Source: CAYMAZ01 sp964526285 (GTDB taxonomy: Bacteria > Bacteroidota > Bacteroidia > Bacteroidales > DTU049). From it: a stretch of DNA of 64,000 nucleotides. This document shows positions 16,553-24,710 of the stretch, piece after piece (position 1 is the stretch's first letter; each line of letters opens with the position of its first letter). The DNA lies in NCBI GenBank assembly GCA_964526285.1, contig CAZGIW010000003.1, forward strand, positions 1-64,000, written 5' to 3'. The notes beneath the pieces were generated by a model. The model was not told where the DNA came from, searched no databases, and worked only from the letters and a program-made list of their open reading frames with translations. The position numbers were made by a program, and so were the translations under genes.

Positions 16553-17128
16553 ATGAACAAATTGAACAAAATTTTAGTAATTATGCTGGTTGCACTAATG
16601 GCAATACCAACATTAAATTCATGCACAAAAAAAGGCGAAGAAGATCCTGGTCTCAGCCTTAAATCAAGAAAATCACGTCTTGCTGGCGAATGGACTTTAA
16701 CTTCAGGCTCTGTAATGATGACATCTGGCGGAAGCACATATTCGGTAACTTTCTCCAGCGGAATGGCTACCTATACTTTTATGGGAAATTCCACTACTGT
16801 TATGTATTCAGAAACTGTAACTTACGGAAAAGATAACACATTTAAAGCTGTCGTGATAGATGACGGAGACATGACCACTACAGAAGGTTTCTGGGCTTTT
16901 ATGGGTGCCTATGACGAAGTAAAAAAAGAAGAATGCGTTGTAACAAGAACCAAATCACAAATGTCTTCTGGTGGAATCACTGTTTACACTGGCGAAGAAA
17001 TGCCAACAGGTGTATTCAGGTTTAAAAGACTGAGTTCAAAAGATGCGATTATTATCCTTGACGGAACAGAAGTGGATGATGGAGATTTATGGTCTATTAC
17101 AGGAGAACTAACATATACCAAAAAATAA
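16553..17128 (+). CDS. Lipocalin-like lipoprotein
   Basis: The product has 191 residues. A lipoprotein signal peptide ends in the lipobox LNSC (Cys24), and the next residues are basic then acidic (TKKGEEDPG). The mature part starts with KSRLAGEWTLTSGSV, the N-terminal GxW motif of lipocalin-like domains. Alternating beta strands with many Ser/Thr/Gly and a C-terminal LWSITGELTYTKK follow. It is probably anchored in the outer or inner membrane. The ligand is unknown. It has its own promoter and terminator. Confidence 0.7.
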   Translation: MNKLNKILVIMLVALMAIPTLNSCTKKGEEDPGLSLKSRKSRLAGEWTLTSGSVMMTSGGSTYSVTFSSGMATYTFMGNSTTVMYSETVTYGKDNTFKAVVIDDGDMTTTEGFWAFMGAYDEVKKEECVVTRTKSQMSSGGITVYTGEEMPTGVFRFKRLSSKDAIIILDGTEVDDGDLWSITGELTYTKK

Positions 17129-17142
17129 TATTTTTTCTTTTC

Positions 17143-17178
17143 AAAAAAAGGGTTCCGTTTCGAGAACCCTTTTTTTTT
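17143..17178 (+). terminator. Rho-independent terminator of the lipocalin-like gene
   Basis: GGGTTC / GAACCC with an 8-nt loop is preceded by seven A and followed by nine T. It lies 15 bp past the stop codon. Confidence 0.9.
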
Positions 17179-17233
17179 GGGTGTTAATTTTTTGTTTATT
17201 TTTACACCTTTAAACAAACAAAACCGAAACAAA

Positions 17234-18829
17234 ATGAAACGTATAATTTTTATTGTGAGTATTGCGCTTTTCAGTTTTTCTGTGTTTTCACAACAAAAGA
17301 CAAAACTTGCTGAAATCCAGTGGGGTCAACAATTTAAAATCGGGAAACGATTTGTGTTTTTTGACATTATTACCATTGATGAGCAGAACAATATTCATGT
17401 GTTGTATAAGCAATATTCCGGTTTTATGGGGTTAAACGCAAAATTTCATGTGGCAAAAATCAGTAGTGATTTAAAGTATAGTCCATACAAAGAGTTAAAT
17501 CTTGAAGTTGAAGGCAATCCCAATCAACTTATGGATATTGTTGAAATTGGAGGCAATGTTTATGTGTTTTCTTCCTTTGAGAACACAAAAACCAAAGAAA
17601 CAAAAATGTATTTGCACCACTACAATGTTAAAACCCAAACTGTTTCTGATGGAAGGGAAATTGCCAAACTCAGCTGGGAAGGCTTTAAGAGAAGACATTC
17701 AGGTTCTTTTCATATAACATATTCTTATGACAGAAACTCAGTACTTGTTTATTATGACCTGCCATATGAAGAGGGGAAAAACGAAAAATTCGGAGCCATA
17801 ATTTTCAATAATCAAATGGAAATTCTCTGGCGGAATGAATTTGTGTTGCCATACAACGATGAAATGTTTCACATTGAGGACGTATATCTGGGAGACAATG
17901 CCGAAATTTTTATCATTGGGAAAAAATTTCTGGAAACTGATTCGAGAAAAAAACGTGACCCAAGATATTACAATTATGTTCTTTTGAGCACCTCTGACCA
18001 GGGCAATGACCTGACACAACATGATATTATGCTGAAGGACTATTATATCTCTCAGCTTACTGCAGCCATGAACCCCAACAATGACATCATTTGTTCGGGC
18101 TTCATCACAGAAAAGCAAAAAAGTTCGTCCATTGCAGGAGTATTTTACATCCTGATTGATGACAAAACTAAAGAAATTGAAATTGAGACTGTTAAACCTT
18201 TTGACTTTGATTTTATAATCCAGGATATGTCAGAGAAACAGCAAAAAAAGACACAGAAAAAAGCTGAAAAAGGAAAAGACATAGAGCTCCCTTACTTTGA
18301 ATTTCGTGACATCGTGGTAAAAGAAAATGGCGGAGCAATGATTACTGCCGAAAAGTTTTACATTAAAGTTGTTACCAGAACAGATCCAAGAACAGGGGCA
18401 ACCTCAACAACAACATATTATTATTATCAGGACATCATTGTCATTGATTTCAATCCTGAAGGAGAACTGAATTACGCCATCAAGATACCAAAAAGACAAT
18501 ATTCAACTGATGATGGTGGTTTTTGGTCTTCTTATGTGATGGGCGTTCACGAAGACAAAGTACATTTTATATATAACGACAACACGCTGAATATTAACAA
18601 AAAATCAGGACCCCAGGCCAGTGTTCAAACCAGAGGAAAAAAGAATATTTCTGCAGTTTTGGTAACAATTTTTCCCGATGGCGAATGGAATAAGGAATTA
18701 CTTTACAACTACAAAGAGGCTGGATATAATCTGGCACCAAAATACAGTATGCAGTTAAGTGCAAACGAAGTACTTCTTTACTGCAACTCAAAAGGGGTTA
18801 ACAAATTCGGAATTGTAGAGTTTAAGTAA
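17234..18829 (+). CDS. Secreted protein of unknown function
   Basis: The product has 531 residues. The ATG at 17234 starts a clean signal peptide (MKRIIFIVSIALFSFSVFSQ); a longer reading from 17177 would begin inside the terminator. The mature part is beta-rich with alternating aromatic and charged strands, for example VYVFSSFENTKTKETKMYLHHY, which suggests a propeller-like repeat fold. A lysine-rich segment lies at ~residues 335-350 (KQQKKTQKKAEKGKD) and a run of Tyr/Thr at ~395-405. There is no T9SS domain or lipobox, so it is probably periplasmic. I do not recognise a family beyond similarity to Bacteroidota hypothetical proteins. Confidence 0.6.
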   Translation: MKRIIFIVSIALFSFSVFSQQKTKLAEIQWGQQFKIGKRFVFFDIITIDEQNNIHVLYKQYSGFMGLNAKFHVAKISSDLKYSPYKELNLEVEGNPNQLMDIVEIGGNVYVFSSFENTKTKETKMYLHHYNVKTQTVSDGREIAKLSWEGFKRRHSGSFHITYSYDRNSVLVYYDLPYEEGKNEKFGAIIFNNQMEILWRNEFVLPYNDEMFHIEDVYLGDNAEIFIIGKKFLETDSRKKRDPRYYNYVLLSTSDQGNDLTQHDIMLKDYYISQLTAAMNPNNDIICSGFITEKQKSSSIAGVFYILIDDKTKEIEIETVKPFDFDFIIQDMSEKQQKKTQKKAEKGKDIELPYFEFRDIVVKENGGAMITAEKFYIKVVTRTDPRTGATSTTTYYYYQDIIVIDFNPEGELNYAIKIPKRQYSTDDGGFWSSYVMGVHEDKVHFIYNDNTLNINKKSGPQASVQTRGKKNISAVLVTIFPDGEWNKELLYNYKEAGYNLAPKYSMQLSANEVLLYCNSKGVNKFGIVEFK

Positions 18830-18863
18830 TCCAATATTTCAGCAACGAATAAAACTTCATAAC

Positions 18864-18897
18864 AAAAAAAAGAGACAAAATTTTGTCTCTTTTTTTT
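18864..18897. terminator. Bidirectional terminator between convergent genes
   Basis: A perfect 18-bp palindromic stem (gagacaaaa / ttttgtctc) lies between eight A and eight T. It sits between the stops of the convergent genes ending at 18829 and 18916 and should terminate both. Confidence 0.9.
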
Positions 18898-18915
18898 GTA
18901 TTTCTGATTGTTTGT

Positions 18916-19506
18916 TTATTTCACATATTTTGCGAGCACCTTAACAAACTTTTTTCCTGCAAGTGCATAAGCTTCTGCAATTCGGCTTCCGGCATCAAAA
19001 TGTTCACTTCCTTTGGCCTTAATAAGATCAAAAACAGCAAAAGGCTTATCAGGATCAAGACGTTCATAAAATGATATCTTCATGCTGACATATGCAGGAG
19101 ATGATGTTATCCCAATATTATAACCAGGTTCTGTAAAATAGGTATTCACTACCATGATAATTTTTGATTCTGGTCTGTGATAATCAATAAACAGCCCTGC
19201 TTTTTCACCGTACTTGTTGAAAAGGGCAATGAATTTTGGCTCAAACTTTATTTCTCTGTCTTTAATCCACAGATTATGCCATCTATCCCCATTATCATTG
19301 TCGTTTTTGTGGGCTTCTTCTCTTTTTTGCTTTACATATGCCTCTTCTGTCAGTTTTCCAACCCTCATATCATCATACGTAAACTGTACCTCAAAAATAT
19401 CTTCCCCTTTCAACAAATCTGTTTTTCCACTTACCAGTTTAATTTTCTGTGAAAATCCTGCGCCTGCTATGAGCAAAGCAATTCCAATAATCATTAATTT
19501 TTTCAT
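18916..19506 (-). CDS. Secreted protein of unknown function
   Basis: The product has 196 residues with a signal peptide (MKKLMIIGIALLIAGAGFSQ). The mature part contains KIKLVSGKTDLLKGEDIFEV, a charged middle (KQKREEAHKNDNDNGDRWHN), and a C-terminal AGSRIAEAYALAGKKFVKVL helix. The strand pattern looks like a small alpha/beta periplasmic domain. Similar hypothetical proteins are common in Bacteroidota, but I cannot name a function. It is monocistronic, with its own -7 element and a shared terminator. Confidence 0.6.
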   Translation of the reverse strand: MKKLMIIGIALLIAGAGFSQKIKLVSGKTDLLKGEDIFEVQFTYDDMRVGKLTEEAYVKQKREEAHKNDNDNGDRWHNLWIKDREIKFEPKFIALFNKYGEKAGLFIDYHRPESKIIMVVNTYFTEPGYNIGITSSPAYVSMKISFYERLDPDKPFAVFDLIKAKGSEHFDAGSRIAEAYALAGKKFVKVLAKYVK

Positions 19507-19548
19507 AAATGTGTTTTTTTATGGGTTAAACTTTTTTAAAACTTTATG

Positions 19549-19556
19549 CAAACGTA
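19549..19556 (-). promoter_or_regulatory. -7 promoter element for the secreted protein at 18916-19506
   Basis: The minus strand reads TACGTTTG, 43 bp before the ATG at 19506. Confidence 0.5.
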
Positions 19557-19692
19557 CTGATTTTTTTTTAACAAATAAATACAAAAAAAACTTGCCCTGA
19601 AAAAATCCATCTTGTTGCAACCCTTTGTGCTGGTTTTTTGTTAAATATTATCCATATAAAACATTGACAGATAAATATTATTAAAAAACAAT

Positions 19693-19700
19693 TAGTTTTG
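19693..19700 (+). promoter_or_regulatory. -7 promoter element for the Omp28/TlpA operon
   Basis: TAGTTTTG ends 36 bp before the ATG at 19737. The longer ORF start at 19698 overlaps it, so 19737 is preferred. It is the only clear promoter before the four-gene set ending at 24709. Confidence 0.55.
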
Positions 19701-19736
19701 CAAGAATCTTTTTTTTTAAACCTAAACGTGATAATT

Positions 19737-21611
19737 ATGAAAAAGTTAAGTTTATTTGCACTTCTGCTGATTGCAGGAGTTTTATTGGCTCACTCACAAA
19801 CCCAGAGAATGGTTTTGTATGAAGGGTTTTCCAACGCCAGCTGTCCTCCATGTGCTTCACAGAATCCGACCACAAATGCACTCATTGCAGCCAACCCCAC
19901 CAAGGTTGTTGCTCTGAAGTACCAAACAAACTGGCCTGGTGTTGACCCAATGAATGCCCAAACGCAGACATGGGTCGGTCCACGTGTTTCATATTATGGA
20001 ATAAGCGGCGTTCCAGCCACCAGAGTTGACGGCACCGGCACTTCAATCAATCAGACCGTCATTGATACACGCTACGCTGTTCCTTCTCCTTTTTTCCTGA
20101 CAGTTGACCACACATTAAATTCAGCTGGTGATTCTGCCTTTGTTGAAGTTATTGTCACAGCAGCTCAAGACTACACAGGAACAAGTCTGGTTCTTCAGGT
20201 AGGCATGGTTGAAAAACATATCGGTTTCACATCAGCACCCGGCACTAACGGAGAAAAAGATTTTTATCATGTAATGAGAAGAATGTATCCAGGTGCAACA
20301 GGAACTAGCCTGCAAAGTGCCTGGCTAAACACTGAAGCTGATACTTTTCATTTTGCAGTGGCCATCCCAACTTACCTTTATGATATAAACCAAATGGCAT
20401 TTGTTGCCTTTATCCAATCAAACAGTGATAAGTCTGTTTTGCAGGCTGCAAACAATGACCCTGCTGCTTTTTTTGATTTATATCCACGAATCACCTCTCA
20501 CAATATTCCTTCAGAACCAACATGCACTGACAGTCTTGATTTGACTATAACAGTAAAAAACACGGGAACAATTGCTTTTACGTCTTTCGATGTTGAATAT
20601 GGTGCTCAGGGAGAGACACTTCAAACAATCAACTGGTCAGGTAATCTTGCTCCCAACCAGTCAACTGTAATCGATTTGCCTGTTTTTTCATTTACTTCTA
20701 CAAATCCACTCATTTATATTGAGGTAAAAAACCCTAATGGTTCTGCAAATTACCCTTCACTTCACGCAAAAGTGCTTCAATCATTAAATATCATCTCTTC
20801 TTATAACCCCATTCCTCTTGAGCAGGGCTTTACATCAACAACTTTCCCCCCAACCAACTGGATATCAATCAGCGATGATGATATTAAGTGGGCAAGGGCA
20901 ACAGTTGGTGGTTTTGGAAATACTCCTGCAGGATCTGCAACAATGAAATTCTATTTAAGCCCTGCAGGAAAAATTGATTATTTATACTTTGAACCACTTG
21001 ATCTTACAGGTACTCCCAATTTAATTCTCACATTCAGTGTTGCACATGCAAGATATAATGCAAGTTATGGTAATGGTGACCGCCTTCAGGTAGAAATTTC
21101 TATAAATTGTGGTGCATCATGGACATCAATATACAGCAAGCAGGGAACCACACTTGCCACAGCTCCTGATTTTGGAACAGGTCAGTTTACCCCAACAGCA
21201 GCACAGTGGAGAAGCGATACAGTGGATTTGGCTTCATATATGTCCAATGATGAAGTTTTAATCAGACTGAAAGCGACAAGTGGATATGGAAACAACCTGT
21301 ATGTGGATGATATCAATATTGGTCAGAATTTTACAGGATATGGGGATAATGATTTATTGTCATATTTCAATGTATTCCCAAATCCAGTTGATGATGTATT
21401 ACATTTTGAGTTTTCAATCAACAAACAAACAAACGTTAGAATCAACATTATTGATATGACAGGAAAACTTATTACTTCTGTATCTCCTAGTGAACTTTCT
21501 CAGGGAATGCATTCAGTAACAATTGATGTAGCATCATGGGCAGCAGGCCTGTATCATGCTGTTATTGTGACTGACAACAACGTTGTTTCCAGCAAAATTA
21601 TAAAGAATTAA
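19737..21611 (+). CDS. Omp28-related thioredoxin-fold protein with T9SS sorting domain
   Basis: The protein has 624 residues with a signal peptide. A thioredoxin-fold Omp28-like domain starts at once: VLYEGFSNASCPPCASQNP holds a CPPC pair (Cys36, Cys39) and YGISGVPATRVDG holds the cis-Pro region. A CARDB-like beta domain and a choice-of-anchor J / MAM-like beta sandwich (~residues 350-530, LEQGFTSTTFPPTNW) follow. The last ~80 residues (VFPNPVDDVLHFEF ... GLYHAVIVTDNN) are a T9SS type A domain. The protein is thus a predicted cell-surface redox-type protein. It is the first gene of an apparent operon with the TlpA-like and DUF6029-like genes. Confidence 0.85.
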   Translation: MKKLSLFALLLIAGVLLAHSQTQRMVLYEGFSNASCPPCASQNPTTNALIAANPTKVVALKYQTNWPGVDPMNAQTQTWVGPRVSYYGISGVPATRVDGTGTSINQTVIDTRYAVPSPFFLTVDHTLNSAGDSAFVEVIVTAAQDYTGTSLVLQVGMVEKHIGFTSAPGTNGEKDFYHVMRRMYPGATGTSLQSAWLNTEADTFHFAVAIPTYLYDINQMAFVAFIQSNSDKSVLQAANNDPAAFFDLYPRITSHNIPSEPTCTDSLDLTITVKNTGTIAFTSFDVEYGAQGETLQTINWSGNLAPNQSTVIDLPVFSFTSTNPLIYIEVKNPNGSANYPSLHAKVLQSLNIISSYNPIPLEQGFTSTTFPPTNWISISDDDIKWARATVGGFGNTPAGSATMKFYLSPAGKIDYLYFEPLDLTGTPNLILTFSVAHARYNASYGNGDRLQVEISINCGASWTSIYSKQGTTLATAPDFGTGQFTPTAAQWRSDTVDLASYMSNDEVLIRLKATSGYGNNLYVDDINIGQNFTGYGDNDLLSYFNVFPNPVDDVLHFEFSINKQTNVRINIIDMTGKLITSVSPSELSQGMHSVTIDVASWAAGLYHAVIVTDNNVVSSKIIKN

Positions 21612-21622
21612 ACAAAAATCCA

Positions 21623-21670
21623 TACCCCCTTTTCCCGAACGGCATGATATTGGCATTCGGGAAAAGGGTA
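21623..21670 (+). other. Strong intercistronic hairpin
   Basis: TACCCCCTTTTCCCGAA and TTCGGGAAAAGGGTA can pair over ~15 bp with a 16-nt loop, in the 76-bp gap between the Omp28-like and TlpA-like genes. It is followed by A-rich sequence, not a T-tract. It therefore looks more like an mRNA-stabilising or attenuating structure than a full terminator. Confidence 0.55.
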
Positions 21671-21687
21671 TAAAAAATAAATTCACT

Positions 21688-22188
21688 ATGAGAACAATAA
21701 TAATTTTTGCAACTTTTTTGATTGCTTTCATTAATATAAAAGCTCAGGAAACAACAAACAGTCTTCCTTCTGTAACAATCAGAACGCTTGACGGTAAACA
21801 AATAAACACATCCGAACTCAACAACGACGGAAAACCTTTTATTATCAGTTTCTGGGCCACCTGGTGCAAGCCTTGTGTGCGCGAATTTACAAGCCTGTCA
21901 GATGTATATGAAGAATGGCAGGAAGAAACAGGTGTAAAAATCTTTGCCATCAGTGTTGATGACTCAAGAACCAGCAACAATGTTTTACCTTTTGTTTCAG
22001 GCAAAGGATGGGAATTTGATTTCTATCTGGACACAAACGGTGATTTTAAACGTGCCATGAACGTGAACCTAATTCCACATACATTTATTGTAAATGGAAA
22101 AGGAGAAGTCGTTTGGCAGCACACATCATTCTCCGAAGGCGGAGAACTTGAAATGCTTGAAGTTATTCAGGGTTTGATTGAAGAATAA
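21688..22188 (+). CDS. TlpA-like periplasmic thiol-disulfide oxidoreductase
   Basis: The product has 166 residues with a signal peptide (ending near INIKAQ). The AhpC/TSA-type thioredoxin domain has the active site WATWCKPC (Cys60, Cys63), and LIPHTFIVNGKGEVVW contains the cis-Pro and following strand. The lack of a T9SS domain or lipobox suggests a soluble periplasmic protein. It would reduce or oxidise disulfides of envelope partners, plausibly the flanking CxxC-bearing Omp28-like proteins. It ends 16 bp before the next gene. Confidence 0.88.
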   Translation: MRTIIIFATFLIAFINIKAQETTNSLPSVTIRTLDGKQINTSELNNDGKPFIISFWATWCKPCVREFTSLSDVYEEWQEETGVKIFAISVDDSRTSNNVLPFVSGKGWEFDFYLDTNGDFKRAMNVNLIPHTFIVNGKGEVVWQHTSFSEGGELEMLEVIQGLIEE

Positions 22189-22204
22189 ATGTAAACAATG
22201 ATTT

Positions 22205-23851
22205 ATGAAACACTGCAAATGGTTATGTGCATGCATTGTAGTATGCACAGTTTTAGCGTTAAAGGGACAGGAGCAGAATTTTGGTGAAATCCGGGGAGAT
22301 TTCCAGACAGATTTTCAGATTTACCAAAGCGACAGTACAATCGGAGCACCAGATGTACCTGAAAAATATCTTATGAACGGATATCTAAACCTTGTATATA
22401 ACAAGGGAAACTTTTCTGCTGGCGTTCGCTATGAGGCCTATTACAATGCATTGCTTGGATATGACCCGCGTTACAAAGGAAGCGGATTTGCCTCACGATG
22501 GGCAAGTTACAAACACAAGGATTTTGAAGTTACAGCAGGTAATTTCTATGAACAATTTGGTAGTGGCATTCTTTTACGTAGCTATGAAGATCGCAACCTG
22601 GGGTTGGACAATTCCATAGATGGTTTCAGGGTTATCTATTCTCCGTTTCGTGGTGTTTATCTAAAAGGCCTTGCCGGACAACACCGCTATTTCTTTGATA
22701 AGGGAACAGGAATCATCCGTGGCGCTGATGCTGAATTTCATATAAATGACATTCGGGAAAAGTGGACGGAAAAAGACCTTAGAGTTATTGTTGGCGGAAA
22801 TTTTGTCAGTAAATATCAGCAGGACAGAGACCCCATTTACAATCTCCCTGAAAATGTGGCCGCTTACTCCGGAAGAATGACATTGCAGCACAAAAAGAAA
22901 AATCTTTTCGCTGAATATGCCTACAAATTTAATGACCCGTCAGCAGTAAACAGATTAATCTATAAAGAAGGACAGTCTCTGCTTGTGAATGCTTCTTATG
23001 CCACAAAGGGATTCAGCCTTATATTGGGTGCAAAAAGAATTGACAATATGAGTTATCGTTCTGACCGCACTGCAACAGGCAATGTGCTTCAAATCAATTA
23101 TCTGCCTTCTCTTACCAAACCCCACGCATTTGCTCTTACAGGTTATTATCCCTATGCATCTCAACCCAATGGAGAAATGGCAGTTATGGGACAACTGGGT
23201 TTCAAAATTCCTAAAAAAACTAAAATTGGGGGCCAATACGGAGCTGACCTGAGTATAAATTTTTCCAGAGTTCATGACATTGAACGTGCTGCAATCAACG
23301 ATACAATATCAATCGGACAATCAGGCACTGACGGCTACACCTCTCCCTTTTTCAGCATTGGTGATGAGTTGTTTTTTCAGGATGTAAACATCGCTTTCGG
23401 GCGGCGTATGTCCAAAAACCTACGTCTCAACATGGAATATGTGTATATCATTTACAATACTGAAATAATTGAGGGTCACGACGGAGACATGGTACATGCA
23501 CATGTGGGCGTTCTGGACATGAGCCTGAGATTGAAAAACAAACGGGCCATCAGATGGGAAGTTCAGCATATGTTTACTGAACATGATAAAGGAAGTTGGA
23601 TAATGGCTCTTATTGAATATTCAATAGCTCCAAAATGGTCTTTTGGCATTCAGGATATCTACAATTATGGAAATCCGGATTCAGGAAAACGTATTCACTA
23701 TTATCTGGGTTCTTTTGCCTACACTCATAATGCAAGCCGCCTTGCAATAAGTTACGGAAAGCAGCGCGAGGGTGTGGTTTGTGTTGGAGGTGTTTGCCGC
23801 AATGTGCCTGCATCAAACGGTCTTTTTGTCTCAATTACAACTAATTTTTAG
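22205..23851 (+). CDS. Probable outer-membrane beta-barrel protein (DUF6029-like)
   Basis: The product has 548 residues with a signal peptide (ending near LALKGQ). The rest alternates amphipathic strands with aromatic girdles, for example YLNLVYNKGNFSAGVRYEAY and AYTHNASRLAISYGKQ, and ends in the aromatic residue of LFVSITTNF, as barrel proteins do. The opening GEIRGDFQTDFQIYQSDSTI resembles family DUF6029 as I remember it. No substrate is known. Its tight placement between the TlpA-like gene and the Omp28 lipoprotein gene (16 and 9 bp) suggests a joint function at the outer membrane. Confidence 0.7.
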   Translation: MKHCKWLCACIVVCTVLALKGQEQNFGEIRGDFQTDFQIYQSDSTIGAPDVPEKYLMNGYLNLVYNKGNFSAGVRYEAYYNALLGYDPRYKGSGFASRWASYKHKDFEVTAGNFYEQFGSGILLRSYEDRNLGLDNSIDGFRVIYSPFRGVYLKGLAGQHRYFFDKGTGIIRGADAEFHINDIREKWTEKDLRVIVGGNFVSKYQQDRDPIYNLPENVAAYSGRMTLQHKKKNLFAEYAYKFNDPSAVNRLIYKEGQSLLVNASYATKGFSLILGAKRIDNMSYRSDRTATGNVLQINYLPSLTKPHAFALTGYYPYASQPNGEMAVMGQLGFKIPKKTKIGGQYGADLSINFSRVHDIERAAINDTISIGQSGTDGYTSPFFSIGDELFFQDVNIAFGRRMSKNLRLNMEYVYIIYNTEIIEGHDGDMVHAHVGVLDMSLRLKNKRAIRWEVQHMFTEHDKGSWIMALIEYSIAPKWSFGIQDIYNYGNPDSGKRIHYYLGSFAYTHNASRLAISYGKQREGVVCVGGVCRNVPASNGLFVSITTNF

Positions 23852-23860
23852 GGAGGAATA

Positions 23861-24709
23861 ATGATGAAAACACAACTTAAAACAGCTTTTTTTCTTGCAG
23901 GAATCATTCTCTTTGCTTCATGCGATATTATCGAGCCTCCATACACAACAACAGGAAACGGAACAGATACCACCAGTACTCAGATTAAACAAAAAGTATT
24001 TGTTGAATATTTTACCGGACATCGCTGCCCCAACTGTCCCGCCGAAGCATTTCAGCTTAAACAGCTTAAGCAACAGTATGGCGATCGTCTCATATTTATT
24101 TCCGTTCATGCAGGGTATTTTGCTGAGCCTGTGACAGGAAACTATAGTGCAGATTACAGAACAACAACAGGAAATGAGCTGGATGCTGCTTTCAGTGTTA
24201 CAGCCATTAGCACACCCAATGCTCTTGTAAACCGCAATGATTATTTGGGAAATGTTGTTCTTCCTCCTGCCAGCTGGGCAAGTGCCATCGCAGAAGAACT
24301 ATTGAAGATTCCTACTGCCGCAATTTATCTTGAACCAGGTGTTCAGGGAAGCAATCTTCAACTCAATGCAGGAGTGAAACCTCTGGATAATATGGAAGGA
24401 ACGTATATGATTTCTGCATATATTGTTGAAGATAGTATCATTTCATGTCAGAAAAACAATAATCCTGAGGTTGGTGCCACCCCAGACATTCCGGACTATG
24501 CTCACAGATATCTGCTGAGGGGGTCAATGAACGGAACATGGGGAGATACTTTATTTAGTCCTCAGGCGTTGCCCACAGATAGCTTTGCAAAAAACTTTAC
24601 CGCACCAATTGATCCGCAATGGAATGTATCAAAGTTGTATGTGGTTTGTTTTGTTTATAACAAAGAAACCGAACGCGTGGTTCAGGTGGAGATGAAAAAG
24701 GTTCAGTAA
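23861..24709 (+). CDS. Omp28-related lipoprotein
   Basis: The product has 282 residues. The lipoprotein signal ends at FASC (Cys21). After a Thr-rich linker comes an Omp28/thioredoxin-like domain: FVEYFTGHRCPNCPAEAF carries CPNC (Cys56, Cys59), and TAISTPNALVNR marks the cis-Pro region. A beta-rich C-terminal half follows, with DYAHRYLLRGSMNGTWGD, as in Omp28 proteins. A second ATG at 23864 is an equally good start. It is the last gene of the operon and its stop lies 1 bp from the convergent hydrolase gene. Confidence 0.85.
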   Translation: MMKTQLKTAFFLAGIILFASCDIIEPPYTTTGNGTDTTSTQIKQKVFVEYFTGHRCPNCPAEAFQLKQLKQQYGDRLIFISVHAGYFAEPVTGNYSADYRTTTGNELDAAFSVTAISTPNALVNRNDYLGNVVLPPASWASAIAEELLKIPTAAIYLEPGVQGSNLQLNAGVKPLDNMEGTYMISAYIVEDSIISCQKNNNPEVGATPDIPDYAHRYLLRGSMNGTWGDTLFSPQALPTDSFAKNFTAPIDPQWNVSKLYVVCFVYNKETERVVQVEMKKVQ

Positions 24710-24710
24710 C

